Positions 34,028 through 44,194 are shown, numbered from the stretch's first letter. The stretch is 64,000 nucleotides of DNA from Virgibacillus profundi (GCF_002287375.1 NZ_NPOA01000007.1:124001-188000), one strand, 5' to 3'. Notes: a model not told the origin generated them from the sequence alone. Numbers and translations: made by a program.

Positions 34028-34702
34028 TTATAGTGGTCCAGAAATACCTTGTCTACGGATCAAGATAAAGTGTGCTGCCAGTAATCCAAATAGTGCTGCC
34101 GGTAAGAAGAACACATGGATTGCAAAGAATCTTGTCAGCGTTTGTGCACCTACAATGGATGCATCACCGGCTAAAAGAGTTTTCAATTGTACACCTATAA
34201 ATGGTACTTGTTCAGCTATTTCAAGACCAACCTGCGTTGCGAAATATGCTTTATTATCCCATGGTAATAAATAGCCTGTGAAACCCAGACCAAGCATAAC
34301 AAAAAACAGTAATACCCCAACCATCCAGTTAAGTTCACGAGGTTTTTTGTATGCTCCTTGGAAAAATACTCGTAACGTATGTAGTAACAACATAACTATA
34401 ACAACACTGGCACCCCAGTGGTGCATACCTCGTACGATTTGCCCATGAGCGACTTCTGTTTGCAGGTAATAAACTGATCTCCATGCATTTTCAATATCCG
34501 GAACATAATACATCGTCAGGAACATTCCGGAAAGTATTTGTATAACAACAACGAAAAATGTTAAGCCCCCAAAACAATATACAAAGGCTGAAAAGTGGTG
34601 GGCGGGATTAACATGTTCAGGAACCTCATGATCAGCAATATCTCGCCAAATTGGCGTAATATCTACACGATCATCTATCCAATCATATATTTTCTGCAGC
34701 AT
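34028..34702 (-). CDS. qcrB: Menaquinol:cytochrome c reductase, cytochrome b subunit
   Basis: A 224-residue cytochrome b6-type membrane subunit with four helices and the paired heme-ligand histidines (GMHHWGASVVIVM, FAIHVFFLPAALFG). It holds the two b hemes and quinol sites of the complex. The cysteine in VYCFGGL may correspond to the b6-type heme c attachment seen in Bacillus. It sits 6 bases after qcrA. Confidence 0.97.
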   Translation of the reverse strand: MLQKIYDWIDDRVDITPIWRDIADHEVPEHVNPAHHFSAFVYCFGGLTFFVVVIQILSGMFLTMYYVPDIENAWRSVYYLQTEVAHGQIVRGMHHWGASVVIVMLLLHTLRVFFQGAYKKPRELNWMVGVLLFFVMLGLGFTGYLLPWDNKAYFATQVGLEIAEQVPFIGVQLKTLLAGDASIVGAQTLTRFFAIHVFFLPAALFGLLAAHFILIRRQGISGPL

Positions 34703-34708
34703 AAATAA

Positions 34709-35221
34709 TTACGCCTCCCCTTTTGGTTTTGCTTCACCCAGGAACAACATTCCATCTCTTACTTCCCGCTCAAATACATCCAATGGCGCTAAAGGTGGAG
34801 TTCCGGGTACGTTGGTTCCATCTTTGTAGTAGCGGCCATCATGACATGGACAGTAGAATTCATTCGGAAAATCCTCACTGCCTTCCCATGAAACAACACA
34901 ACCTAAGTGTTTACATACTGGGGAAAAGGCTTGAATTTCATCGTTTTCATCTTTGAAAACCCATGCAGATTTACTTACCTGTGATTCATACCAGCCATCT
35001 ACCTGATCAATTTTCCAGTCAACTCTTGTCGGTTCAGTAGTAATATCCCCGACAGCCAAGCTAACATTCGCTAAATCACCATGAGTAGATTTTTGCAATA
35101 CTGGATCAATAGCCATTCGTAGTGGTGAAACAAGCAGTCCTGCTGCCATAAATCCACCTACACCAGTTAACGTATAGTTTAGAAATTGTCTACGGGATAC
35201 TTGTTGCTTTTTTTCACTCAT
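34709..35221 (-). CDS. qcrA: Menaquinol:cytochrome c reductase, Rieske Fe-S subunit
   Basis: A 170-residue Rieske protein: N-terminal twin-arginine-like start (SRRQFLNYTLTGVGG) and anchor, then the [2Fe-2S] ligands CKHLGC and CPCHDG. It takes electrons from menaquinol, which the hepT-menG-hepS genes downstream in the window help make. First gene of qcrABC, behind GAGGGGGG, with a promoter at 35288-35316. Confidence 0.97.
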   Translation of the reverse strand: MSEKKQQVSRRQFLNYTLTGVGGFMAAGLLVSPLRMAIDPVLQKSTHGDLANVSLAVGDITTEPTRVDWKIDQVDGWYESQVSKSAWVFKDENDEIQAFSPVCKHLGCVVSWEGSEDFPNEFYCPCHDGRYYKDGTNVPGTPPLAPLDVFEREVRDGMLFLGEAKPKGEA

Positions 35222-35287
35222 GTTTTTCCCCCCTCTTTACATTAATCACGGACAATCATTATTTAATCAGATTACTAGGACATTACT

Positions 35288-35316
35288 ATGATAGCGCAAA
35301 CTGTTTGTTCGGTCAA
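35288..35316 (-). promoter_or_regulatory. Sigma-A promoter of qcrABC
   Basis: Minus strand: TTGACC (35311-35316), 17-base spacer, TATCAT (35288-35293), about 60 bases before the qcrA start. Confidence 0.75.
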
Positions 35317-35403
35317 TATATAACAGGATTTGTCAGGCTAAAAGTTATAAATTTTATTCAATAATGTGATGAAATTCGCATTATTTCGCAAAATAAATTT
35401 TAA

Positions 35404-35862
35404 TTACCAATAAGATCTGATTAGTTCAACAATTTGTTCTACCTGATTTCGTATTACCCCATGCATTTCTTTTGAATGCAGATCTCCGGATGAGACACCT
35501 GGAAGCCAAAGCAGTGTACCATTTAATGCTTGTTCATTTTTTTTCCAGGAAGAATCAAATGTGATAAAGAAAATGTGAGTAAATGGCTGTTTTTGTACAT
35601 CCTCCACCCATTTATTCAGACGATCTGCTTCCGGTTCTTTATTAACGGACTTTAAATAATGATAGGTCGGCAAAAGCATTACTCTGCCTGTTAGCTCTTT
35701 TTCAATTTCATTTGAAAATAGCGATAAAACTTCACTTTGGAATGTACCTTTTTCCAACTCATTATCCTGGGATAAATGAAAAGGGATAAGTGGTATAACA
35801 ATTGTATCGATATATTCCTTTGCCTGTACATATTGCTTAATATCTTCTTTCTTCCATTTCAT
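35404..35862 (-). CDS. ypiF: YpiF family protein (DUF2487)
   Basis: A 152-residue soluble protein of DUF2487 in the place of B. subtilis ypiF, next to qcrA. Visible: VIPLIPFH near the start, then VMLLPTYHYL and LLWLPGVSSGDLHSKE. No function is established. It lies downstream of ypiB but behind that gene's terminator. Confidence 0.85.
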   Translation of the reverse strand: MKWKKEDIKQYVQAKEYIDTIVIPLIPFHLSQDNELEKGTFQSEVLSLFSNEIEKELTGRVMLLPTYHYLKSVNKEPEADRLNKWVEDVQKQPFTHIFFITFDSSWKKNEQALNGTLLWLPGVSSGDLHSKEMHGVIRNQVEQIVELIRSYW

Positions 35863-35943
35863 ATATTTTTATCAGCCCTTCCACTTATTCTTATACAATG
35901 TGCAGAAAATATTACACTATTATTAAATATTATCTTATATACA

Positions 35944-35986
35944 CAAAAAAAATCAACCTATTGCTCCTGCAATTTAGGTTGATTCA
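35944..35986 (-). terminator. Terminator of ypiA-ypiB
   Basis: Stem AATCAACCTA / TAGGTTGATT with a 14-base loop and eight T on the minus strand; its upstream arm overlaps the last ypiB codons. Confidence 0.85.
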
Positions 35987-36531
35987 TATTTTATCTCCAA
36001 CTTTTGTAGTTTTGCCGATAATTTCATGAATTTAGCTTTATCCAATTCGGCCAGTGCACTATCAATTTCCTGCATCAGTAAATTTCTTCTGAAATCATAT
36101 ACAGATTTATCCAATAGTTTCTTTGCCAGTTCCTGATCTTTTGTAGTTATAAAATACTCATCAGGGATATACGGATTTTCTTCCAGGACTGCGACATAGA
36201 ATGAATTTTGATTTGCATTTTTAAAATTAAGCTGTAAGTATAATGGATCGTTCTGATTTAATCGTATATCATGGAATGATTTCTCTGAGTCTGTTGTAAC
36301 TAATTGATTTTTATAAAACCGAAAAGGTACTTCATCAGAACAGTGGCTTGTCATAATAATTCCCCGTGGACAAAATTTAGCATCTCTTACAAAATGCACA
36401 TGTTTCAGAAGCTCATTATGGTTAACTAAATAATTTAATATCCATACACTCTCGCGTTTTTTTAATTGGTAGTGATTTAAGAACCATTGAATGAAACTCT
36501 TTTTGTCTTGTATGGAAATAGGAGTCTGCAT
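35974..36531 (-). CDS. ypiB: UPF0302 protein YpiB
   Basis: A 185-residue protein of the UPF0302 family; recognisable segments are IQWFLNHYQLKKRESVWILN, FCPRGIIMTSHCSD and YDFRRNLLMQEIDSAL. Its role is not known. It follows the ypiA TPR gene on the same strand, as in B. subtilis. Confidence 0.9.
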   Translation of the reverse strand: MQTPISIQDKKSFIQWFLNHYQLKKRESVWILNYLVNHNELLKHVHFVRDAKFCPRGIIMTSHCSDEVPFRFYKNQLVTTDSEKSFHDIRLNQNDPLYLQLNFKNANQNSFYVAVLEENPYIPDEYFITTKDQELAKKLLDKSVYDFRRNLLMQEIDSALAELDKAKFMKLSAKLQKLEIKYEST

Positions 36532-36572
36532 AACTAATAAATACCTCCTTTATTACCCCCTGATTTTTTTCT

Positions 36573-37829
36573 TTATCCCGATTGCTTTAAGCGATTAATA
36601 AATTCCTCTATTTCATTATCTGACGGCTGCTGAGCCATATATGCTTCAAAAATTGGAATCGCGTCATCCGTCCTCCCTTCTTCTGTTAGAAAATATCCGA
36701 ATTCCTTCAGAAAATCGCTATCTTTGTTTAGGCTATTATATGCTTCCCAATAGTGTTTTAATGCATCATTATATGATTCAATTTCATTATATGCACGGGC
36801 CAGCTCCCATTCATATAAGGAATCATCTGCACCTATACTCTTTATTTCGATAAGCAGGTCGATAATCCCTTCAAAATTCTCTTTATTTTTAAATAGTTCG
36901 ATTAAAAATAATACTGCCTCTTTATAATCCGGGTCTAGTGCTAACGCTTCACGAACAAATTTTTCACTCTCAGCATCCTTATTCAGTTGATGTGCAAGTG
37001 AACCTGTCAGGAAGTATAGCTCCTTATTAAATTCATCAACTTGTAATCCCTTACTTGCGGTTTCATAAGCATCCTTATACATGCCTTCATCTTCATAGGC
37101 TTTCGCTAATTGATAATATACCGTGTGATAGTATGCATCGATTTCAATTACATGCTCCCAGGCTTTAATTGCGATATCCTTACGATTGGCTTGGTAAGCA
37201 GTAAAACCATATTTAAACAATGTATCAGGGTCTTCATTTTCTTCTTCCTGAAAAAACGCTAATGCCAGCTCATATTCACCCGATGCTGCATGTGCTTCTG
37301 CCAATCGCTCATTAATGGATATATTTGCAACTTCTTTCATTTTTAATGCTGTTTTCTCATAATAAGTAATTGCTTTTCTATATTCTCCAATTGAAAATAA
37401 TAGTTCACCAAGTGCAAAATCAATAATAACTTCATTAGGATCAACTTGTTTTGCTGTAAGCAGCTTCTGTTCAGCAACTTCAAATAATCCTTGTGCCTGA
37501 TATAAATCTGCTAATTGTATTAAAGACTGTATATATGCCGGATCATCTTCATTAATCTCATTTAATAAATTGATCGCTTTTTCATCGTCTTCTAATTCGA
37601 TGCAGATATCAGCAAGTGCAACTTTCAGCTCACTTTCATCAGGAAATTGCTGCAATAACTCATTTAAAATAGTGCTTGCTTCCTCCAGAAATCCCCATTG
37701 CATATACAACTCGGCAATCGAATACTTTTCTTCATTATCTGCTACATTCAAATAGGACTCCAATAGTTCTATTGCTTTATCTGATTGATTACTTTCCATT
37801 AAGTGTACTGCTTCCGTTATGGTGTCCAC
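36573..37829 (-). CDS. ypiA: TPR-repeat protein YpiA
   Basis: A 418-residue protein made almost wholly of tetratricopeptide repeats (around ten; for example AKAYEDEGMYKDAYETASKG and LGELLFSIGEYRKAITYYEK), a scaffold for protein contacts. The start is set at GTG 37829: GAGAGG is 9 bases upstream, whereas the ATG at 37838 touches it. It follows the aroA end and is grouped with ypiB. Partner unknown. Confidence 0.92.
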   Translation of the reverse strand: MDTITEAVHLMESNQSDKAIELLESYLNVADNEEKYSIAELYMQWGFLEEASTILNELLQQFPDESELKVALADICIELEDDEKAINLLNEINEDDPAYIQSLIQLADLYQAQGLFEVAEQKLLTAKQVDPNEVIIDFALGELLFSIGEYRKAITYYEKTALKMKEVANISINERLAEAHAASGEYELALAFFQEEENEDPDTLFKYGFTAYQANRKDIAIKAWEHVIEIDAYYHTVYYQLAKAYEDEGMYKDAYETASKGLQVDEFNKELYFLTGSLAHQLNKDAESEKFVREALALDPDYKEAVLFLIELFKNKENFEGIIDLLIEIKSIGADDSLYEWELARAYNEIESYNDALKHYWEAYNSLNKDSDFLKEFGYFLTEEGRTDDAIPIFEAYMAQQPSDNEIEEFINRLKQSG

Positions 37830-37903
37830 AATGAACATCCTCTCTTATTAAACTCAGGTAACTGTTATCATAACTAATTATAAATTCATGTTCAACTAAA
37901 TGA

Positions 37904-37936
37904 AAAGAATCTGCACCTAAGGGCAGATTCTTTAAA
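37904..37936 (-). terminator. Terminator of the aroC-aroA gene cluster
   Basis: Stem AAAGAATCTGC / GCAGATTCTTT, 8-base loop, T's on the minus strand, overlapping the aroA stop region. Confidence 0.88.
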
Positions 37937-39226
37937 TCAGTTACTAATTTTATTTAAATCTTCAAAGAAACCCGGATAGGAAACAGCTATGGAACTCACG
38001 TCATCAAGAATTACTTCATCATTTGCGACCAATGAAGCAACTACAGCCATCATAGCAATACGATGATCATCATAAGAGGCTACTTTACCACCAGCTAATT
38101 GCGTTCTCCCGTGAATGATCATTCCATCTTCCGTAGCTTCAATCTCTGCACCCAGAGTTGTTAAAAGCTCAGTAATTGCAGTAATACGATCTGTTTCTTT
38201 TACCCGCAATTCTTTCGCATCACGGATAATCGTCGTACCTTCTACTTGAGTAGCAACTAATGCAAGAATAGGAATCTCATCGATTAAACGCGGGATAATA
38301 TCACCTTCAATTGTAATACTTTGAAGCGGGCTATATGTAATTTGGATATCCCCGATTATCTCCCCACTGATAGTCTGTTCATTATTGATTTGTATATCTG
38401 CACCCATAGCTAGTAGAACATCGATTATTCCAGTCCTGGTTTCATTTAAACCTACATTTTTAAGTGTTAACTCACTTCCAGGAATAATTGCAGCAGCAGC
38501 CAGGAAAAAAGCTGCCGAAGAAATATCTCCTGGAACATATATATCAGTTGCTGATAGTGTTTGCTTATTTGTAATGGTAATAGTGTTACCGTCTGTTTTT
38601 AAATCTGCCCCAAAGGCCCGAAGCATATTTTCAGTATGATTTCTTGTAGGAGTCATTTCTGTAATTTTGGTTTCTCCTTCAGCATGCAGTCCTGCCAGTA
38701 ATATGGCAGATTTAACCTGGGCACTTTTTACAGGCATTGTATAATCAATACTGTTTAAGGTTTTCCCTCTAATTGATAATGGCAGATAGCTTCCCATCTC
38801 CCTGCCATCAAAATTGGCCCCCATTTTTTTCAGAGGTATTGTTACCCTGTCCATTGGGCGCTTTGATAAAGAAGGATCTCCATAAACTATAGAAAAAATA
38901 GGCAAACCGGATAATAAGCCAAGCATTAATCTTGCGGTTGTTCCCGAGTTCCCAAAATATAATGGTTCTCTTGGTTCTACAAAAGCTTCCATACCTTTTC
39001 CTTCAATGGTGAGTGTTAACTCCTCTTTGTCAATAGAAACACCCATCGATCGAAAAGCTTCAACGGTATGCATGCAATCTTCCCCCTCTAAAAAGTGTGT
39101 CACTTTTGTTGTACCATTGGCAAGGGAACCAAGCATTACCGCCCTGTGTGAAATTGATTTATCCCCTGGAACCTCTAATTCCCCAATAAGTGGACGATGA
39201 ATTGGTTTTAATTGAATTTCATTCAT
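37937..39226 (-). CDS. aroA: 3-phosphoshikimate 1-carboxyvinyltransferase (EPSP synthase)
   Basis: Sixth step of the shikimate pathway (called aroE in B. subtilis). 429 residues; substrate-binding GDKSISHRAVMLGSLANG, LYFGNSGTTARLMLG, the RPMDRV loop and the DEIPILALVA / KETDRI catalytic segments are intact. The GNSGTTAR sequence has the residue pattern of class II (Gram-positive) enzymes. Last gene of the aro cluster. Confidence 0.97.
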   Translation of the reverse strand: MNEIQLKPIHRPLIGELEVPGDKSISHRAVMLGSLANGTTKVTHFLEGEDCMHTVEAFRSMGVSIDKEELTLTIEGKGMEAFVEPREPLYFGNSGTTARLMLGLLSGLPIFSIVYGDPSLSKRPMDRVTIPLKKMGANFDGREMGSYLPLSIRGKTLNSIDYTMPVKSAQVKSAILLAGLHAEGETKITEMTPTRNHTENMLRAFGADLKTDGNTITITNKQTLSATDIYVPGDISSAAFFLAAAAIIPGSELTLKNVGLNETRTGIIDVLLAMGADIQINNEQTISGEIIGDIQITYSPLQSITIEGDIIPRLIDEIPILALVATQVEGTTIIRDAKELRVKETDRITAITELLTTLGAEIEATEDGMIIHGRTQLAGGKVASYDDHRIAMMAVVASLVANDEVILDDVSSIAVSYPGFFEDLNKISN

Positions 39227-39253
39227 GCAGTTTCACTTCCTTTAGCATACGCT

Positions 39254-40354
39254 TTATCTTTGAATCATTATTTCATACCCATGATTTTTAAGAAGATTGT
39301 AGCTTTCCTTTTGGGTATCCTTTGATGCAAGACTCAATCTTAACGCTCCTGTAATACCTTCACGTATTTCTAAAATCTGGATATTATTAATGCTGATATT
39401 TTCATTTGCAAGTATTTGTGTAACAGATGCAAGCGCACCTGTTTGGTCACGTATATCCACATATATATCGTAAAATGAAGGTATCACACCTTTTTCTTCG
39501 GTACCCAATCCATCACGATAGCATTTAGCCATATCCAGATATGAAATCATATCTTCTTTATCTTTTTTATCTACTAAATTCTTTAAGTAACGCATTTCTG
39601 TTATCCATTCTTCCAAAAGCTTAGACATTTTATTACCATTGTGGAAAAATATATCCTGCCACAGCTTAGGGTTACTTGACGCTATCCTGGTAATATCACG
39701 AAATCCTCCTGCAGCGAGATTAGGCAAATAGGCATGGGTTTCCTCCCATTTTCTTGCTTGATGCACAAGAGAGGATGCAATTAAATGCGGGAAATGAGAT
39801 ACTACACCTGTCATTTCGTCATGTTCATCAGAATTTAAAACAATAAATTTGCTTTTCGTATGCTGCAAAACGTCTTTAAGCAAATCTATTTTAGCCGGTG
39901 TACTATTTATAGCTGGTGTAAGTACATAGATAGCATTTTCAAATAAATGTGCTTTCGCTGCCTGAACTCCCTTTTTATGTGACCCCGACATAGGATGTCC
40001 GCCGATAAATGTAATATTATCGTTTGTAAACTTATTTGCAGCTTCTATTATCGAGCTTTTTACAGATGATACATCAGAAACTATTGTATTTTTACCTAAT
40101 GTAATAGTATTCAATTTCTCCATTAATCTAATCGTTTCTGATATCGGTGCCGCTAGTATAATAAAATCAGCCTGCTGTGCAGCTTTGGTAAAGTCTGTAG
40201 CTGGTTCATGAATAATTTTATTTGCAAGTGCGTAGTCCAATGTTTCATTGCTCACATCATAACCAATAATATGGTTTTCATCAGACACTGCCATCCCTTT
40301 CGCTAAAGATCCCCCGATTAAACCTAATCCTGCAATTACAATAGTCCTTTTCAC
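39254..40354 (-). CDS. tyrA: Prephenate dehydrogenase
   Basis: Makes hydroxyphenylpyruvate for tyrosine. The 366-residue protein has the NAD site IAGLGLIGGSLAKG, the GGHPMSGSHKKGVQAA catalytic block, and a C-terminal ACT domain (about 295-366, YVDIRDQTGALASV) for feedback by an amino acid. The start is GTG 40354 with GGGGAA upstream, 2 bases after the hisC stop. Confidence 0.96.
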   Translation of the reverse strand: MKRTIVIAGLGLIGGSLAKGMAVSDENHIIGYDVSNETLDYALANKIIHEPATDFTKAAQQADFIILAAPISETIRLMEKLNTITLGKNTIVSDVSSVKSSIIEAANKFTNDNITFIGGHPMSGSHKKGVQAAKAHLFENAIYVLTPAINSTPAKIDLLKDVLQHTKSKFIVLNSDEHDEMTGVVSHFPHLIASSLVHQARKWEETHAYLPNLAAGGFRDITRIASSNPKLWQDIFFHNGNKMSKLLEEWITEMRYLKNLVDKKDKEDMISYLDMAKCYRDGLGTEEKGVIPSFYDIYVDIRDQTGALASVTQILANENISINNIQILEIREGITGALRLSLASKDTQKESYNLLKNHGYEIMIQR

Positions 40355-40356
40355 AG

Positions 40357-41457
40357 TTAATTCCCCTTGATTATTTGTTGGTGTAATTGAGCTAATTTAT
40401 CTTGCATCAGATTCATATCTTCTGCTTTTCCAAGTGTAAACCTGATTGTATTTGGAGAACCAAGAAGTTCACCTGGACGAACAATAAAACCATTTTCTAC
40501 TAAAAACTGAAAAACTTCAGTTCCGCTTACAGGTGTAGATACCAATAAGAAGTTTGCCTGGGTTTCATAATACTTCCAGCCAATTGTGTCGAGAAATTGC
40601 TGTACAGATTTTTTTACTGCAAAATTATTTGCTTTTGTATCCTCAATAAATTCAGTATCATCCAATGCAATTAATGCAGCTTTTTGTGCTAAAGAAGTTG
40701 TATTGAATGGGCCTCTGACAACATCGAGTTTCGTAATCAGATTATTATTTGCAATCCCGTAGCCGATACGTAATCCAGCTAATCCATAGGCTTTTGAAAA
40801 AGTACGCAATACAATTAGGTTGGAATAATCTGATAACAGTGTTAGTGCATGAATATCCTTTGAATCATCTATGTATTCATAATAAGCCTCATCTAAAACG
40901 ACTAATACATTTTCCGGACATTTATCCATAAAATCCTTGAAATCTTCTTTTGGAATAACCAAACCAGATGGATTATTCGGTGAGCAGAGCCAAACAACTT
41001 TTGTATTATGATCAATGGATTTGTAAATATTTTCCAGATCATGGTAACCATTAACTGTAGGTATTTCTACCACATCTGCCCCTTCGATCAAAGCATTATG
41101 TTTATATTGTGGAAAAGTCGGTGTAGCCATTATCGTGTTTGTGCCGGAATACAAAAATGCTCTGCAAATCATTTGCACAATTTCTTCAGATCCACTACCA
41201 AATAACAGCTGGTTTTCATTGACATTAATTTTATCGGCAACGGCTTTACGTAGTTCAGCTGTATAGCCATCTGGATATATATTAAATTCGGATATATTTT
41301 TTAAAAAATATTCTCTTACATGTGCAGAGTAACCGTATGGGTTTTCGTTTGAAGCTAATTTTACTATACGATCCAAACCATATTCTTTTTCAATATCTTT
41401 TATCTGCTTCCCCTGCTGGTACGGGGATAGTTGGTTCAAAATTGCTTTTCCTTCCAT
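40357..41457 (-). CDS. hisC: Histidinol-phosphate aminotransferase (also aromatic aminotransferase)
   Basis: PLP enzyme; in B. subtilis the hisC of this locus serves both histidine and the last step of tyrosine and phenylalanine synthesis. 366 residues: NPYGYS, CSPNNPSG, the PLP lysine in TFSKAYGLAGLRIGY, and the C-terminal RFTLG. It begins 3 bases after aroH: the trpEDCFBA genes that separate aroH and hisC in B. subtilis are missing. Confidence 0.96.
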   Translation of the reverse strand: MEGKAILNQLSPYQQGKQIKDIEKEYGLDRIVKLASNENPYGYSAHVREYFLKNISEFNIYPDGYTAELRKAVADKINVNENQLLFGSGSEEIVQMICRAFLYSGTNTIMATPTFPQYKHNALIEGADVVEIPTVNGYHDLENIYKSIDHNTKVVWLCSPNNPSGLVIPKEDFKDFMDKCPENVLVVLDEAYYEYIDDSKDIHALTLLSDYSNLIVLRTFSKAYGLAGLRIGYGIANNNLITKLDVVRGPFNTTSLAQKAALIALDDTEFIEDTKANNFAVKKSVQQFLDTIGWKYYETQANFLLVSTPVSGTEVFQFLVENGFIVRPGELLGSPNTIRFTLGKAEDMNLMQDKLAQLHQQIIKGN

Positions 41458-41460
41458 AAA

Positions 41461-41835
41461 CTACTCTCCCCCTCTATTTACCAGGTCCGGTCTTAATTTA
41501 ATTGCGTCATTATGAAATATATGCTTTACATCTTTTTGTTCCTCCGTGGTGTTCACGACCATCATTACCCTGATGCAGGCAGGTAAGCTGCCCGGTACAT
41601 CTATTTCTGCCATACACATGACAGGAACATAGGTCCAACCAGGTATTTCTCTTAAAGATTTAGCTGGAAAAGCAGCATTTAAATCCTTAGTAACAGAAAT
41701 AAAGACATGTGAAACATCTGTGGCCATTATATTATTTTTTTGAACCATTTCATCAACTAATAGCTTTGTATTATTAATTATAAGTTTTTCTTCATTTTCA
41801 TGAACTGTTGTAGCTCCTCGTATTCCACGTGTCAT
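41461..41835 (-). CDS. aroH: Chorismate mutase (AroH type)
   Basis: Rearranges chorismate to prephenate. The 124-residue trimeric AroH-type protein has the typical start TRGIRGATTV with catalytic Arg7, LLVDEMVQKN, and C-terminal IRVMMVVNT. Its ATG overlaps the aroB stop by 4 bases. Confidence 0.97.
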   Translation of the reverse strand: MTRGIRGATTVHENEEKLIINNTKLLVDEMVQKNNIMATDVSHVFISVTKDLNAAFPAKSLREIPGWTYVPVMCMAEIDVPGSLPACIRVMMVVNTTEEQKDVKHIFHNDAIKLRPDLVNRGGE

Positions 41836-42905
41836 TCTCCCACCAGCCTTTGCACAAATGAATTTAAATAAATCTTAAGATCATGATCATTAATTTCTTT
41901 CATCGTTGGTTCACCGATACCCTTTAAGAGCACCATCTGAATCGTTTGATTAACCACTTTTTTATCTGTTTTCATTTTACTTATTAATGCATCCGGTTCT
42001 AATTGATGCATTCCCGTAGGATAATTATTTGTTTTAAGCCACTCGATTAGAGGTAGGTATGGCATTTTTGTCTCATAGATTTCTTCGCTCACATGAAGTG
42101 AAAATAACAAACCAATCGCAACTGCTTCCCCATGGGTTAAGAAACCATATCCCAACTCAGCTTCCAACGCATGTCCCAATGTGTGACCTAAGTTTAGAAA
42201 TTTACGAATACCTGATTCTTTTTCATCTGACTCGACAATGGAAGCCTTTATTTTTATTCCAACAAGAATATGTTCCTGCAACTGCTTGTTTGTGAGTGTT
42301 TGTAAATCTGTTTGTATAATTGTATTAAAAAAAGCTTTATCAGCAATTAATGATTCTTTAACCAATTCAGCATAACCTGAACGAATTTCTTTTTTAGGTA
42401 AAGATTGTAATGTTTCAACATCATAAATCACTGCTTTTGGCGGATAAAAATTACCAATTAAATTTTTCCCCAATTCATGATTGATTGCTACTTTTCCTCC
42501 CACACTACTGTCATGTGCGAGTATTGTCGTAGGAATCTGAATATAATCTATTCCCCGCATATAAGTTGCTGCACCAAACCCGGCTAAATCCCCTACTACT
42601 CCGCCACCTAATGCTATAATTAATGAATTGCGGTCAAGCCCATTTTTCAATGCGTGTGTATGCAACTTATAAAAAGAATTTATATTTTTGGATTTTTCTC
42701 CTGCAGGTATAATAAAATGGGAGACTTTGGTCTCAGAAAAGTTCTCCAATATTTCCTGTAAGTACAAATCTGCCACACTTTCATCGGTAACGATATAAAC
42801 AGAAGAATAATCACTAGCTATAAAATCTTTTAGTTGAAAACGTATTGCTTCACCAATTGTTATATTATACAGGTGAGAGCTTGACTGAACCTGTATTTCC
42901 TTCAC
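41832..42905 (-). CDS. aroB: 3-dehydroquinate synthase
   Basis: Second shikimate step, NAD- and metal-dependent. 357 residues with GGGVVGDLAGFGAATYMRGI, LGKNLIG and the metal ligand region FLNLGHTLGHALEAE. The start is GTG 42905, sharing its G with the aroC TAG stop; AAGGTG is 6 bases upstream. The longer frame from 42914 begins inside the ribosome site. Confidence 0.97.
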   Translation of the reverse strand: MKEIQVQSSSHLYNITIGEAIRFQLKDFIASDYSSVYIVTDESVADLYLQEILENFSETKVSHFIIPAGEKSKNINSFYKLHTHALKNGLDRNSLIIALGGGVVGDLAGFGAATYMRGIDYIQIPTTILAHDSSVGGKVAINHELGKNLIGNFYPPKAVIYDVETLQSLPKKEIRSGYAELVKESLIADKAFFNTIIQTDLQTLTNKQLQEHILVGIKIKASIVESDEKESGIRKFLNLGHTLGHALEAELGYGFLTHGEAVAIGLLFSLHVSEEIYETKMPYLPLIEWLKTNNYPTGMHQLEPDALISKMKTDKKVVNQTIQMVLLKGIGEPTMKEINDHDLKIYLNSFVQRLVGE

Positions 42906-44074
42906 TAAAAACACCTTATTTCTTCACGGTACTCATCTATCACTTTTTTAAGCTTGGGAAACTGGTCGCTTGGAAACTGTTCTGTTATTGCTTTTGCTAA
43001 TTCAAATGCAACCACATGTTCCATTACTACCGATGCAGCTGGAACGGCACAAGCGTCTGATCTTTCAACAGTTGCTTTAAAGGGTTCCTTTGTTTCAATA
43101 TCAACGCTTTGCAATGGTTTTTTCATTAAAGTGGGAATAGGTTTCATGACACCTTTAACAACAATTGGCATGCCTGTTGTCATCCCGCCTTCAAATCCAC
43201 CAAGTCTGTTGGAAGTCCTGTAATATCCTTTTTCTTCATTCCAGGCTATTTCATCATGAACATTACTGCCATTCATTTCTGCTGCCTCAAAACCAATTCC
43301 AAACTCTACTCCTTTAAATGCGTTAATGCTAACGACACTGCCGGCAATTCTGCTATCCAGTTTACGATCATAGTGAACATAGGAGCCGACACCTGCGGGC
43401 ATACCTTCCACATATACTTCTACGACACCACCAATAGAGTCACCTTCTTTTTTGGCCTCGTCTATTGCATCCATCATTTGCTGTTCAACGTTCTGATCAA
43501 GCACCCGCACAGGGGAATCTTCTGAAATCGTTTTTCTGTCCTCAATTGTAAGTGAATCAATTTCTGCTGCACGGATTCCAGCAATTTCTTTCACATAACC
43601 GCTCACTTCTATACCTAAATGCTTTAATAAAGTTTTAGCCACTGCACCTGCAGCCACACGAACCGTAGTTTCACGAGCTGAGGAACGTTCCAGTATATTT
43701 CGAATATCACGATGCCCATATTTTAGTGCCCCATTTAAATCTGCATGACCTGGTCTTGGTCTTGTTATGACACGTCTGATCTTTGCATCTTCTTCAATTG
43801 GATCTTCTCCCATGATATCGATCCAATGTTTAAAATCATCATTATGTACGACAAGTGAAATAGGTGAACCTAACGTATACCCATGTCTCACTCCACCGGT
43901 AATGTCTACAAGGTCTTTCTCAATTTGCATACGCTTGCCACGCCCATGACCCTTCTGCCTGCGTAATAAGGATTCGTTAATATCTTCTTTAAGTAAAGGC
44001 ATCCTTGCAGGAATACCTTCAATTATTGTTGTAAGTTGTTTTCCATGTGATTCGCCTGCAGTTAAGTAACGCAA
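42905..44074 (-). CDS. aroC: Chorismate synthase
   Basis: Last common aromatic step (aroF in B. subtilis): EPSP to chorismate, with reduced FMN. 389 residues; [14 protein letters not shown] start, [31 protein letters not shown] and [13 protein letters not shown] are the family signatures. The start is TTG 44074 behind AAGGAG. It heads the aroC-aroB-aroH-hisC-tyrA-aroA run, whose genes touch or overlap. Confidence 0.97.
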   Translation of the reverse strand: MRYLTAGESHGKQLTTIIEGIPARMPLLKEDINESLLRRQKGHGRGKRMQIEKDLVDITGGVRHGYTLGSPISLVVHNDDFKHWIDIMGEDPIEEDAKIRRVITRPRPGHADLNGALKYGHRDIRNILERSSARETTVRVAAGAVAKTLLKHLGIEVSGYVKEIAGIRAAEIDSLTIEDRKTISEDSPVRVLDQNVEQQMMDAIDEAKKEGDSIGGVVEVYVEGMPAGVGSYVHYDRKLDSRIAGSVVSINAFKGVEFGIGFEAAEMNGSNVHDEIAWNEEKGYYRTSNRLGGFEGGMTTGMPIVVKGVMKPIPTLMKKPLQSVDIETKEPFKATVERSDACAVPAASVVMEHVVAFELAKAITEQFPSDQFPKLKKVIDEYREEIRCF

Positions 44075-44159
44075 TTAACATTCTCCTTCACTTTAATTAA
44101 TTTTTCTAATAACTATATCATAAATGTCATCATTATGGGTGGAATTTAAAGAAAGAAAA

Positions 44160-44192
44160 TAAAAAACCCTTATCTGTCGAACAAGAGTTTAA
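44160..44192 (-). terminator. Terminator of cheR
   Basis: Minus-strand stem AAACTCTT / AAGGGTTT (one G-U pair) with an 11-base loop and six T, shortly after the cheR stop. Confidence 0.7.
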
Positions 44193-44194
44193 AA

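Noticed and set aside
43256-43949. Plus-strand ORFs within aroC
   Set aside because: Antisense shadows of a highly conserved enzyme.
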